From NCBI GenBank assembly GCA_963710715.1, contig CAVQBL010000018.1:201718-265717 (forward strand): a DNA stretch of 64,000 nucleotides, written 5' to 3'. The translations under genes and the position numbers were made by a program. The notes beneath the pieces are model-generated. The model ran no database searches, was not told the origin of the DNA, and worked only from the letters and a program-made list of their open reading frames with translations. How positions within the stretch are numbered: the first letter of the stretch is position 1; each line of letters starts with the position of its first letter. The stretch comes from CAVQBL01 sp963710715 (GTDB lineage: Bacteria > Pseudomonadota > Gammaproteobacteria > DSM-16500). Of this stretch, positions 16,247 to 25,273 are shown in pieces.

Positions 16247-16996
16247 CTATACTGCATTTGCTGCATAGTGCTTACTAGATACAAGTACAGGAGTTGTATA
16301 CCGTTTAAATCTCAATGAAAGTGGTTTTAAGATTTCATTATAAATGGGAGAAATTAACAGTTCGCGGGTTTTTATCATTGCTGGACTTAGTAAGCTCGGA
16401 TAAACCGTATAGGGGTGAAATTCATTTGCCCAGAGCAACATGACGGCACATTCTTCTTTTAAGTAATTAAGGCACATAGCTGAATATTGTTTAATGATAG
16501 ATTTGCTATTTAATTCAGGCGATCGACTAATTATCCTTTTAATATATTCGGAGATACTAGCATCAAACGTTGCTTTATATTCTACATTTTCATTATATAG
16601 ATTATTTATTTGTAACATAGAAGAAGAAAAGTCTGGATCAAATAACCACTTATCCCATCTCACAATTTCATAGTTAATTTTTAGTTGTCGATAATATTTT
16701 TCATTACGTACTAACCATTCATCCCCAAAATGGTTGGCAATATTTCTAGCTTCTTCAAGACTGATGTTCTTTTCCGCTAAAATATTATGACGCTGTAAGC
16801 TGTCTCCAAGTGTAAGTACACATTTGTTAAAGCTACTGTTTATAAGCTTAAGAGTAGCTTGTAGTTTTTCCCCTTCGTAATAAGGGTTTCCTACGCTAAT
16901 TAATAACATGACACAAGAATTTTTTAGCTCATTTCTATTTATCTCCCTTGCTTTCATGAAAGTTGCTTTAACTATCTCGTTTTTTAATATCTCCAT
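16247..16996 (-). CDS. Cyclodipeptide synthase-like protein (tRNA-dependent, CDPS)
   Basis: The 249-residue protein shows the CDPS pattern. LLISVGNPYYEGEKL places S34 where the nucleophilic serine of AlbC (S37) sits; next come LGDSLQRHNILAEK and GDEWLVRNEKYY; Y178 and E182 in NYLKEECAV fit the Y-xxx-E pair, and Y199 in TVYPSL fits the later tyrosine. These enzymes use a class I tRNA-synthetase-like fold to join two aminoacyl groups from tRNAs into a cyclodipeptide. Rickettsiella, also of Legionellales, has a known member. GAGG lies 8 bases before the ATG. It is the first gene of an operon with PAS, kinase and response regulator genes, and no tailoring oxidase is nearby. Which dipeptide is made cannot be read. 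Confidence 0.78.
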   Translation of the reverse strand: MEILKNEIVKATFMKAREINRNELKNSCVMLLISVGNPYYEGEKLQATLKLINSSFNKCVLTLGDSLQRHNILAEKNISLEEARNIANHFGDEWLVRNEKYYRQLKINYEIVRWDKWLFDPDFSSSMLQINNLYNENVEYKATFDASISEYIKRIISRSPELNSKSIIKQYSAMCLNYLKEECAVMLLWANEFHPYTVYPSLLSPAMIKTRELLISPIYNEILKPLSLRFKRYTTPVLVSSKHYAANAV

Positions 16997-17162
16997 GCAA
17001 GAGTTCCTCAGTAGTTAAGTTATTACTCAACTTTTATTAATAATTTAACAATTGCCCCCTAAATTAGAGAAGAGACCCTAAATCCGTCTACATAGTGTCT
17101 ACACAGAGTAATCTTAATAAGTAGAAGTTTCTTTTTTTGATGATAACTACTTGATTTTTAAG

Positions 17163-17236
17163 TGGGCCCACTAGGACTCGAACCTAGGACCAAAGGATTA
17201 TGAGTCCTCTGCTCTAACCAACTGAGCTATGGGCCC
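17163..17236 (-). tRNA. tRNA with CAU anticodon (Met or, after lysidine modification, Ile2)
   Basis: The 74-nt gene folds with a GGGCCCA/TGGGCCC acceptor stem, D-arm AGCTCAGTTGGTTAGAGC, anticodon loop CTCATAA (CAU) and T-arm CCTAGGTTCGAGTCCTAG. CCA is not encoded. The body resembles bacterial tRNA-Ile2(CAU) more than elongator tRNA-Met, but the two cannot be separated with certainty by eye. Confidence 0.9.
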
Positions 17237-17298
17237 GTATTTAACGGGGGTAGTATACACGTAGCTTTTTGAGCTTGTCACCACGATTTGTCAGATTG

Positions 17299-19121
17299 TT
17301 ATTCTTGATCCTCTAAGAAACTGCGCAATTGTTCTGAGCGAGAAGGGTGGCGCAATTTGCGTAGTGCTTTTGCTTCAATCTGACGAATACGTTCACGTGT
17401 TACATCAAATTGTTTACCGACTTCTTCTAAAGTGTGATCGGTATTCATATTAATACCAAAACGCATGCGCAGCACTTTTGCTTCGCGTGGCGTTAAGGAA
17501 TTTAATATTTTTTGTGTTGCTTCGGATAGTCCACCATTGGTTGCTGCGTCTGATTGGAGATTGCTCGGTAGTATCTTCAATAAAGTCACCTAAATGAGAA
17601 TCTTCATCGTCACCAATAGGTGTTTCCATTGAAATAGGTTCTTTGGCAATTTTGAGAACTTTGCGAATTTTGTCTTCTGGCATGTCCATGCGCTTGCTGA
17701 GTTCTTCTGGCGTGGGTTCTAGTCCAGTTTCTTGTAAAATTTGTCGGGAAATACGATTTAATTTATTGATTGTTTCAATCATATGAACGGGAATACGAAT
17801 CGTACGTGCTTGGTCAGCAATGGATCGTGTGATAGCTTGGCGTATCCACCAAGTCGCATAAGTTGAAAATTTATAACCGCGTTGATATTCAAATTTATCT
17901 ACAGCTTTCATCAAGCCAATGTTACCTTCTTGAATTAGATCCAAGAATTGTAATCCACGATTTGTGTATTTTTTTGCGATTGAAATAACCAAACGTAAGT
18001 TTGCTTCTACCATTTCTTTTTTCGCACGTCGTGCTTTTGCTTCGCCAATGGACATGCGACGATTGACTTCTTTGATTTCAGCGATTTTCATTTTCATGTG
18101 TTCTTCAAGCGCAATTAATTTATTTTGTGAGCGTTGAATTTCTACCATGAGTTTATCTAAATCTTTTGCTGCGTTTTTGCTGAGCCAATTTAAATTGGTT
18201 TCATTGTTGACAAAAGCGCTGATGAATGTTTTGCGAGGCATTTTGCCTTTGTTGACACAAAGATTCATGATGTGGCGTTCTTGCGTGCGAATTTCATCAA
18301 GTAAGCTGCGCATTTTGCGTGAGAGTTTGTTGAATTGACGCGATGCCAATTTAATGTCCATAAAGTATTTTGCTAAAGCGTCGCGTTTAATAACGGTTTT
18401 TTTATGTGTTGTACCATTTCTTTTTTCAGTAGTGATGGCTTCGTTATATAATTTACGTAGTTCGGCAAAACGTTCTTTGGCAATTTCTGGATCTGGGCCG
18501 GTTTCCTCATCTTCTATAAATTCGCTGGCACCTTCGCCTTCTTCCTCTTCTTCCTCTATCGCTGCTGCGGGGGTTTCTTTTTCAAGAGCATCTTCATCAC
18601 TGAAGATGTTAGGTTCAACATAGCCACTAATTAAATCGCTTAAGCGTAAATCACCTTTTTCCACGCGTTCGTAATCTGCTAGTACTTCAGCGATCATCTG
18701 TGGCTGGTAGGCGAGGGTAGTGAGCATTTGGTTCATGCCCTCTTCGATGCGCTTAGCAATCGCAATCTCACCTTCGCGGGATAATAGTTCAACACTGCCC
18801 ATTTCACGCATATACATGCGCACAGGATCGGTGGTGCGGCCAAATTCGCTATCAACGGCAGCCAAGGCAGTAGCCACTTCTTCAGCCGCTACTTCATCTG
18901 TTGCTTCATTGCTCAACGAGCAGGAGTTCATCAACATCCGGCGCCACTTCAGTGACTTTGATGCCCATATCATTAATCATGCCAATGATGTCTTCGATCT
19001 GTTCAGGATCGGCGATATCAGCGGGTAAATGGTCATTCACTTCAGCGTAGGTTAAATAACCTTGCTCTTTACCACGGGCAATTAAGTCTTTTAAACGCGA
19101 TTTCTGCTGCTCTTGATCCAT
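17299..19121 (-). CDS. rpoD: RNA polymerase sigma factor RpoD (sigma-70), read in three frames
   Basis: Region 1.1 lies in the frame from ATG 19121 (RLKDLIARGKEQGYLTYAEV, NDHLPADIAD). From about 18910 the next frame carries EFGRTTDPVRMYMREMG and the core (FSTYATWWIRQAITRSIADQ, region 2; DMPEDKIRKVLKIAKEPISM, region 3). From about 17555 the last frame carries region 4 (SLTPREAKVLRMRFGI, VTRERIRQIEAKALRKLRHP). Two single frameshifts (near 18906-18913 and 17552-17556) thus break an otherwise normal protein of about 606 residues. Neither is in a long homopolymer. As rpoD is essential, sequence error is the first explanation; recoding is the alternative. The gene follows dnaG as in the rpsU-dnaG-rpoD operon. 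Confidence 0.93.
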
Positions 19122-19234
19122 AATTCTCTGGCCTACCTTTAAATCGTAAAATAACCCATTATTATACTAGGTGTTTGGGTGCGGAACTAGCAGATATAGA
19201 AAAAATTCTTTCAACCTAAATCCGGCAGTTAGGT

Positions 19235-20947
19235 TTATTGCTTACTATTAATTAACTCCCGCAGCTGTTGCTTTTCTTCAATGCTCAAGCCACTTTGGGC
19301 TCCTTTTGCCAGTAAGCATTCGATTACCTGTTCATTTGCCAATTTTTTTAAGCGCTTTATCGCTCCCAGAAACTCATTTTTTATGCCGGCCTCTGAAACC
19401 ATATGCTCTACTTGCGCCAGCTTTGCTAGGGTTTTTTCTTCATCCCGATTACGCCAGTGTTCCAGTAACATGCCGGTTGTGATCTTTGGATTTTGCTGAA
19501 TGAGGGCAAGCACTTCGGAAAAGAGTACAAAGCCGGGAATATCTAAGGATGGCATGGGCTCAGTTAAATACTGCGCCAGAGAGGGTTGTTGTAGCAAACA
19601 CGTTAGGGCAAGCCGTAAAGTAGAAGGTGGACGGGCTTTAGATGTGCGCAGTGGTTTTTGCGAGCTTTTAGCGCGAGGTTGTATTTGCCCAACATCAACG
19701 CGAGCTTTTTTGGCTAGTTCAGTGAACATCATTTGTTGAAAAATGCCTTCTGGTAGTTGCTTCAAAAAGTCCGTTGCTAGTTTTACAAAGCGAGCTCGGC
19801 CATCCATGCTGGTGATGTCAGCTTGTTGTGTAAGTGTCTGAAAAAAGAAATCTGCTATGGTAGATGCATTTTGCATGCGTTTTTCAAATGATTCTTTTCC
19901 TTCTTTACGTACCAGTGTGTCAGGGTCTTCACCTTCTGGTAAAAACATAAAGCGTACTTGTATCCCATCGTGCATTAACGGTAATGTGACTTGCAGTGCG
20001 CGCCAAGCAGCGGTTCGGCCAGCGTTGTCACCATCAAAACAAAAAATAATTTCTGAGGTATAGCGGAATAAACGTTGTAAATGATGTGTGGTGGTAGCAG
20101 TGCCTAATGTGGCGACGGCATAAGTGATGCCATGTTGAAAGAGTGCAATCACATCCATATAACCTTCAACAATGAGTGCGCGTGTCAATTGTCGATTGGC
20201 TTGTAATGATTGATATAAGCCATACAACTCATGGCCTTTTTGAAAAACCGGCGTTTCTGGAGAATTTAAATATTTAGGTTCGCCTTTATCAATAATGCGC
20301 CCACCAAAACCAACAACACGACCCCGTCTATCGAGAATGGGAAATAGGATGCGTTCGCGAAAGCGATCATAAAAACCGCCATCATCTTTTTTAATTAACA
20401 TACCGGCGGCTAGTAATTGCTGTTTCAATTGTGGAGTTTTCCCAAAGTTTTGTAGTATCAAATCCCAACCCGATGGCGCAAATCCCAGTGCAAAATCTTT
20501 AGCAATAACGCCAGAAAGGCCACGTTTTTTAAGATAATCAATGGCGCTGGAGTGTTGTCGTAATTGGGTTTGGTAAAATTTCATGATATCGCCAAGTATT
20601 TGGTAAAGAGCTGAGTGTGACTCTGTTTTTGTCGCTGGACGCGATTGATGTGGAATCTCTATGCCTACTTGTTTGGCTAATGCTTCGATTGCTTCCGGGA
20701 ATTCTAAACGATCATACTGCATTAAAAAATCAATGGCATTGCCATGTGCGCCGCAACCAAAGCAATAATAAAATTGTTTGCTTTGACTGACAGAAAAAGA
20801 AGGCGATTTTTCATTATGGAATGGGCAGCAGGCAAAATAATTACTGCCGGATTTTTTTCGTAATGTGACGCGGCTATCAATGAGATCAACGAGCTCAACT
20901 CGATTTAACAGTTGGTCGATAAAATCTCTTGGAATAGTGCCGCTCAT
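19235..20947 (-). CDS. dnaG: DNA primase DnaG
   Basis: The 570-residue protein has the N-terminal CHC2 zinc-binding domain (FACCPFHNEKSPSFSV, FYYCFGCGAHGNAI) and a TOPRIM core (ALIVEGYMDVIALF, FCFDGDNAGRTAAWRAL). A C-terminal helical region for DnaB binding follows. Length matches the family (E. coli 581). It synthesises RNA primers at the replication fork. Its start overlaps the stop of yqeY by 4 bases and rpoD follows, the conserved macromolecular-synthesis operon with yqeY inserted. A 25-base sequence like the end of the palindromic element at 51312 abuts its stop codon (19213-19237). Confidence 0.97.
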   Translation of the reverse strand: MSGTIPRDFIDQLLNRVELVDLIDSRVTLRKKSGSNYFACCPFHNEKSPSFSVSQSKQFYYCFGCGAHGNAIDFLMQYDRLEFPEAIEALAKQVGIEIPHQSRPATKTESHSALYQILGDIMKFYQTQLRQHSSAIDYLKKRGLSGVIAKDFALGFAPSGWDLILQNFGKTPQLKQQLLAAGMLIKKDDGGFYDRFRERILFPILDRRGRVVGFGGRIIDKGEPKYLNSPETPVFQKGHELYGLYQSLQANRQLTRALIVEGYMDVIALFQHGITYAVATLGTATTTHHLQRLFRYTSEIIFCFDGDNAGRTAAWRALQVTLPLMHDGIQVRFMFLPEGEDPDTLVRKEGKESFEKRMQNASTIADFFFQTLTQQADITSMDGRARFVKLATDFLKQLPEGIFQQMMFTELAKKARVDVGQIQPRAKSSQKPLRTSKARPPSTLRLALTCLLQQPSLAQYLTEPMPSLDIPGFVLFSEVLALIQQNPKITTGMLLEHWRNRDEEKTLAKLAQVEHMVSEAGIKNEFLGAIKRLKKLANEQVIECLLAKGAQSGLSIEEKQQLRELINSKQ

Positions 20948-21408
20948 TCAGTTGACAGGCGTTCTTTCACTTTTGCACTGACGAGAGCAACGTCTGCACG
21001 ACCTTGGATTTTGGGTTTTAATGCGCCCATTACTTTGCCCATATCGCGAGCGGAAGTAGCGCCAGTTTGTTTAATTGTTGTTTCAATGAGAGCATTGATT
21101 TCTGCTGCTGAAAGCTGGGCTGGGAGATATTGCTGAATAATTTTAATTTCATCCATCTCTTTTTGCGCGAGATCAGGGCGATTACCGGATTCATATTGTG
21201 TAATAGATTCGCGGCGTTGTTTGAGCATTTTATCTAAAATTGTAATGACATGTTCATCCGCTAGCTCGATACGTTCATCGACTTCGCGTTGCTTCAGGGC
21301 TGCCAGTATTAAGCGAATGGTTGCTAGGCGCTCTTTATCGTGACTGCGCATAGCCGTTTTCATGTCTTCTTGAATTTGTCCCTTAATCGCTGAAGCTGTC
21401 ATTGGCAT
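20944..21408 (-). CDS. yqeY: GatB/YqeY domain protein
   Basis: The 154-residue protein is a complete YqeY: MKTAMRSHDKERLATIRLIL, a helical middle (RRESITQYESGNRPDL), IIQQYLPAQLSAAEI and the C-terminal GKVMGALKPKIQGRADVALV. The family resembles the tail domain of the GatB amidotransferase and is thought to contact tRNA; its precise role is not established. It lies between rpsU (16 bases upstream) and dnaG (4-base overlap), a usual position in gammaproteobacteria. Confidence 0.93.
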   Translation of the reverse strand: MPMTASAIKGQIQEDMKTAMRSHDKERLATIRLILAALKQREVDERIELADEHVITILDKMLKQRRESITQYESGNRPDLAQKEMDEIKIIQQYLPAQLSAAEINALIETTIKQTGATSARDMGKVMGALKPKIQGRADVALVSAKVKERLSTE

Positions 21409-21424
21409 TACTCTTTAGTTTAGG

Positions 21425-21646
21425 TTATTTGCGCTTATCGCGTTCCAAAGAGGTCTGTTCACGCAATAGCTTTTTTTGATAACGTTTAACTGCGGATGCT
21501 TTTTTACGTTTACGCTTCCAGGTGGGTTTTTCAAAGTATTCATGGCGTCTTAAGTCTGCAAGAATACTGGCTTTTTCGCAAAGGCGCTTAAAGCGGCGTA
21601 AGCTTACTTCAAAGTTTTCGTTTTCTTTAACACGTACAGTTGGCAT
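21425..21646 (-). CDS. rpsU: 30S ribosomal protein S21
   Basis: The 73-residue protein starts MPTVRVKENENFEVSLRRFK and has the S21 core RRHEYFEKPTWKRKRKKA with a basic C-terminus. The ATG at 21646 is used because S21 proteins begin MPxVxVKExE; the extra three codons of the longer frame are dropped. S21 helps mRNA-16S pairing during initiation. It heads the operon rpsU-yqeY-dnaG-rpoD. Confidence 0.96.
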   Translation of the reverse strand: MPTVRVKENENFEVSLRRFKRLCEKASILADLRRHEYFEKPTWKRKRKKASAVKRYQKKLLREQTSLERDKRK

Positions 21647-21738
21647 AAATAACACTTTACTCCGTCAATAAGGTTATGAAGAATGGCAATTCTAATAGCT
21701 AATTAAGAGAAATGCAAAGAAACTTCGTGTCTGGTTAT

Positions 21739-21896
21739 GATTAAAACTGCTATGGTTTTCGATAAAGCATGAATGACTGGGGGCCTGCCATTGGATGTTT
21801 CACGTTTTCGTGCTCGCAAAGAGCGCTGTGCGCGAAAAGTGAGAACATCCAATGCCACCCCGTCATTTTATATCGAAAAACCAAGCAGTTTTAATC
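21739..21896. repeat. Long imperfect palindrome between rpsU and tsaD
   Basis: A 158-base inverted repeat has outer arms GATTAAAACTGCT and AGCAGTTTTAATC, then GGTTTTCGATA facing TATCGAAAAACC, TGACTGGGGG facing CCCCGTCA, and a central stem TTGGATGTT facing AACATCCAA. Small bulges interrupt it. It occupies almost the whole interval between the divergent genes rpsU and tsaD, where their promoters should be. It is either a MITE-like insertion or a strong regulatory structure. Confidence 0.75.
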
Positions 21897-21924
21897 AATT
21901 TTTAATATTAAAATGAGTATGACT

Positions 21925-22932
21925 ATGCGTGTTTTAGGTATTGAAACATCCTGCGATGAAACGGGTGTTGCGGTTTATGACTCTGAAAAGGGTTTGTTGG
22001 CACATGCCTTGCATAGTCAGATTGCGGTGCATATGGAATACGGTGGGGTGGTGCCTGAGCTTGCCTCTCGAGATCATGTGCGCAAAATTATTCCTTTAAT
22101 TGAAGAAGTAATGGCAGAAGCAAAGCTGAGTGCAAAAGATATTGATGGGGTTGCTTATACAGCGGGTCCTGGGTTGATTGGTGCATTATTAGTTGGGGCA
22201 ACGTTAGGTCGTAGTCTTGGTTTTGCTTGGAATGTGCCAACTGTTGGTGTGCATCATATGGAAGGTCATTTGTTAGCGCCTATGTTGGAGCCTGATCCAC
22301 CAAAATTTCCATTTATTGCCTTGCTAGTATCAGGAGGGCATACGCAATTAGTTAAAGTTGAGCGCATGGGTCATTATGAAATATTAGGTGAGTCAGTCGA
22401 TGATGCTGTGGGTGAAGCGTTTGATAAAACGGCTCGATTACTCGGTTTAGGTTATTGTGGAGGGGCGGCATTAGCGGCTTTGGCTGATAAAGGTGATCCT
22501 AAGCGGTTTCATTTTCCTCGTCCCATGGTGGATAGGCCAGGATTAGATTTTAGTTTTAGTGGTTTGAAAACATTTGCAGCCAATACCATCGCAGCGAATT
22601 CTTTGGATGAGCAAACTAGAGCAGATATTGCACGTGCATTCCAAGATGCGGTGATTGATACATTATTAATTAAGTGCCGCCGTGCTTTACGCGCAACAGG
22701 ATGGAAAAAATTCGTTGTTGCAGGTGGTGTAGGTGCGAATCGAATGTTACGCCAGGCGCTACACAGTATGGTTGCCGAAGAAGGGGGTAGCGTGTATTTT
22801 CCCCGACAAGAATTTTGTACGGACAATGGCGCAATGATTGCTTATGTCGGTTGTCAGCGATTGTTGGCAGGGGAGTATAATGATTTGGAAGTGCAAGTTT
22901 ATCCGCGGTGGTCGTTGGATAATCTAAGATAA
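21925..22932 (+). CDS. tsaD: tRNA N6-adenosine threonylcarbamoyltransferase TsaD
   Basis: The protein starts MRVLGIETSCDETGVAVYDS and holds the metal-binding HHMEGHLLAP, the nucleotide loop LLVSGGHTQLV and C-terminal VAGGVGANRMLR and EFCTDNGAMIAYVG. TsaD transfers the threonylcarbamoyl group to A37 of ANN-decoding tRNAs together with TsaB and TsaE; tsaE is also in this window (27651). The ATG at 21925 gives the usual start; an ATG at 21913 in frame would add four residues. It is divergent from rpsU. Confidence 0.96.
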   Translation: MRVLGIETSCDETGVAVYDSEKGLLAHALHSQIAVHMEYGGVVPELASRDHVRKIIPLIEEVMAEAKLSAKDIDGVAYTAGPGLIGALLVGATLGRSLGFAWNVPTVGVHHMEGHLLAPMLEPDPPKFPFIALLVSGGHTQLVKVERMGHYEILGESVDDAVGEAFDKTARLLGLGYCGGAALAALADKGDPKRFHFPRPMVDRPGLDFSFSGLKTFAANTIAANSLDEQTRADIARAFQDAVIDTLLIKCRRALRATGWKKFVVAGGVGANRMLRQALHSMVAEEGGSVYFPRQEFCTDNGAMIAYVGCQRLLAGEYNDLEVQVYPRWSLDNLR

Positions 22933-23099
22933 ATGAAGTATTAATTATATACCCATCTTTTCATCAAATTTAGTTAGTTATCAATTCACACATCTTGTCT
23001 CAAAGTAAACAGCCAGTTTTTCTAATAAAAGACCTAAGCGACTGTATTTTTAAAATTTATTGAAAAACTAACACTAAGTGTTATAATGAGGGAGTAGAA

Positions 23100-23465
23100 A
23101 TGCGTATTTTTAAGCATAGAAGTTTTCATCAATGGGCTATGTCAGAAGGGATAACAGACAGCATCTTAAAGCACGCCATTGAAGAAATGGAGAAGGGACT
23201 GTATGAAGGAAATCTTGGAAGCGGTCTTTATAAAAAACGGATAGCTTTACGAGGGAAGGGGAAAAGTGGTGGTTACCGAACTCTCGTAGCATTTAGAGTG
23301 GGAAAACGCGCTTTTTTCGTATACGGATTTGCAAAAAATGCTCGTGCTAATATAGATGAGAGAGAAGAAAAAATTTACCGACAGCTTGCAAAAGATTTTC
23401 TCAGCGTAGATGAAGAATCAATTAGAGAGATGATAAAAAATGCCAGATTATTTGAGGTGAAATGA
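23100..23465 (+). CDS. RelE/HigB-type toxin (PF06296-like)
   Basis: The 121-residue protein reads FHQWAMSEGITDSILKHAIE then LYKKRIALRGKGKSGGYRTL and FFVYGFAKNARANI, the pattern of the RelE-like toxin family once called DUF1044. Such toxins are mRNA interferases. It is followed two bases later by an HTH antitoxin gene. The pair lies between tsaD and plsY, which are often neighbours, so it is probably an insertion. Confidence 0.8.
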   Translation: MRIFKHRSFHQWAMSEGITDSILKHAIEEMEKGLYEGNLGSGLYKKRIALRGKGKSGGYRTLVAFRVGKRAFFVYGFAKNARANIDEREEKIYRQLAKDFLSVDEESIREMIKNARLFEVK

Positions 23466-23466
23466 T

Positions 23467-23778
23467 ATGAAGAAAAGTTTACTTGAAGTTGCGCACGAAA
23501 TGGCTACTGATCTATATGAGGCAGAAGTAATTGATGCAATAACAATGCGAGAATATGAATCTATTTGTATTCCTCCAGTTCATGAATTAAGTCCTCGTGA
23601 AATTAAACGTATTCGTTTACATGAGAAAGTTAGTCAGGCAATTTTTGCAAAATATTTAAATACAAGTGTATCGACAGTGCGTCAATGGGAGCAGGGGGGG
23701 AAACATCCCAGGGGTACCTCACTTAGATTGCTTAATCTTATTGCGACAAAAGGTCTTGGAGTTCTTTCTGTCACATAA
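23467..23778 (+). CDS. HTH (XRE) antitoxin partner of the RelE-like toxin
   Basis: The 103-residue protein has a polar N-terminal part and a C-terminal helix-turn-helix (LSPREIKRIRLHEKVSQAIF, LNTSVSTVRQWEQGGKHPRG), the NadS/HigA form that accompanies PF06296 toxins. It should neutralise the toxin and repress the operon. It starts 2 bases after the toxin stop. Confidence 0.85.
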   Translation: MKKSLLEVAHEMATDLYEAEVIDAITMREYESICIPPVHELSPREIKRIRLHEKVSQAIFAKYLNTSVSTVRQWEQGGKHPRGTSLRLLNLIATKGLGVLSVT

Positions 23779-23790
23779 ACATTGCAAAGA

Positions 23791-24393
23791 CTATTTCTTT
23801 TCCCCGATTTTATCCTCTGTTCCCGCAAGCAAATTATGAATATTGCTACGATGTCGATAAATTAAAAGAATGCTAATAGCACATGCGGTAATCGTGTAAT
23901 CCCAGTTGGTAAAATACCATGTATAAATAGGTGCAAGTAACGCAGTAATCAAAGCCGCTAAAGAAGAGTATCTAAAAATAAGTGCCACCATTAGCCAGGT
24001 TGCAACCATTGCAAGCCCAACAGGCCAAGAGAGTGCTGCCATACAACCAAATGCAGTTGCGACTCCCTTACCACCTTGAAAACCGAAAAAGATAGGATAT
24101 AAATGGCCGAAGAAAGCTGCGAATGCAACTAAACTTAAGCTCAATGTATCCAATCCATACCATTTTGCAGCGAGTACAGGGACTACTCCTTTTAACACAT
24201 CTCCTAATAAAGTGATAACAGCTGCTTTTTTCCCTCCAATACGTAATACATTGGTTGCCCCCGGATTTTTTGACCCTTGCGTGCGTGGATCGGGAAGCCG
24301 CATGATTTTGCAGACCACGATAGCACTGGAAATAGAGCCGATTAAATAAGAAATAATTACTGCAATCACTGTATCTAGATGAAAGTATGACAT
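23791..24393 (-). CDS. plsY: Acyl-phosphate:glycerol-3-phosphate acyltransferase PlsY
   Basis: The 200-residue integral membrane protein shows the three PlsY motifs: YLIGSISSAIVV, GSKNPGATNVLR and GFQGGKGVATAFG. About five membrane segments fit the family. It performs the first acylation of glycerol-3-phosphate in phospholipid synthesis, using acyl-phosphate from PlsX. It converges with the toxin-antitoxin pair, with 12 bases between them. Confidence 0.96.
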   Translation of the reverse strand: MSYFHLDTVIAVIISYLIGSISSAIVVCKIMRLPDPRTQGSKNPGATNVLRIGGKKAAVITLLGDVLKGVVPVLAAKWYGLDTLSLSLVAFAAFFGHLYPIFFGFQGGKGVATAFGCMAALSWPVGLAMVATWLMVALIFRYSSLAALITALLAPIYTWYFTNWDYTITACAISILLIYRHRSNIHNLLAGTEDKIGEKK

Positions 24394-24530
24394 GGTCTTT
24401 AATAATTATCCTAGTTGTGAATTTTTTGTGTAGGGTAATGATATCAAGCTCTGATCGAATCTACAAAATATCAATATAGCTCTTCAGATTCTATGCTAAA
24501 ATATCGTATGATTCTGCTGAGGCAAAATAA

Positions 24531-25091
24531 ATGGCTGCTAACTCAAGTAATTTAATCTGGATAGATTTAGAAATGACGGGTCTTAACCCAGAAAAAGACC
24601 GTATCATTGAAATAGCCACGGTGGTGACGGATTCGCAGCTGAATGTAATTGCTGAAGGTCCGGTATTTGCTATTCATCAACCGACTGAATTATTGCAAGG
24701 GATGGATTCTTGGAATACCAAACAACATAACTCTTCCGGTTTAGTTGCTCGAGTGAAAGCGAGTACTGTCACAGAAGCGGAAGCAGAAGCAAAAACGCTT
24801 GAGTTTTTGCAAAAATATGTGGCTGAAGGTAAATCGCCGATGTGTGGAAATAGCGTGCACCAAGATCGTCGCTTCTTAGTGCGTTATATGCCAATGCTTG
24901 AAAAATATTTTCATTATCGCTTGCTGGATGTAAGTACGCTCAAAGAATTAGCTCAGCGTTGGGCGCCACAAATTTATGCCGGTTTACAAAAAGAATCCAA
25001 GCATCTGGCTTTGGCAGATATTCAAGAATCGATTGAAGAATTGAAATATTATCGGTCGCGGTTATTTAATCCAGATCTTTTTCCTGAGTAA
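24531..25091 (+). CDS. orn: Oligoribonuclease
   Basis: The 186-residue protein starts with LIWIDLEMTGLNPEKDRIIE (the DxE of the DEDDh exonuclease fold). It continues MCGNSVHQDRRFLVRYMP and RLLDVSTLKELAQRW, and ends with the catalytic histidine/aspartate in HLALADIQESIEELKYYR. It degrades short RNAs and pGpG to mononucleotides. The order orn-queG-nnrD matches the E. coli neighbourhood. Confidence 0.97.
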   Translation: MAANSSNLIWIDLEMTGLNPEKDRIIEIATVVTDSQLNVIAEGPVFAIHQPTELLQGMDSWNTKQHNSSGLVARVKASTVTEAEAEAKTLEFLQKYVAEGKSPMCGNSVHQDRRFLVRYMPMLEKYFHYRLLDVSTLKELAQRWAPQIYAGLQKESKHLALADIQESIEELKYYRSRLFNPDLFPE

Positions 25092-25196
25092 TTCTGTTGT
25101 TCTAGTGTCTATTCGATGCATTTTTCTTGGTGTAATTCATTTTTTATGTATTAGCAAACATTGACAGAGATGCTCCAATGGAGCATAATTAACGAT

Positions 25197-25256
25197 ATGG
25201 ATAAAATGATAACAATTGTAGAATTTCCCGCATTTCAATCGCAGATTGGAGTGTAA
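25197..25256 (+). pseudogene. N-terminal stub of a toxin gene
   Basis: A 19-codon ORF reads MITIVEFPAFQSQIGV after a short lead. RelE-type toxins often begin MxTxVExxxF. It stops 17 bases before the antitoxin gene, which is where the full toxin gene should end. I read it as a toxin gene deleted down to its first codons, leaving an orphan antitoxin. Confidence 0.4.
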
Positions 25257-25273
25257 GAAAGTGAGGTACAAAC

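Noticed and set aside
13644..16996. Identification of the operon as a Legionella Lqs quorum-sensing locus
   Set aside because: The regulator is similar in size and start to LqsR, but there is no LqsA-type synthase and the kinase lacks the membrane segments of LqsS; similarity of the regulator could not be confirmed.
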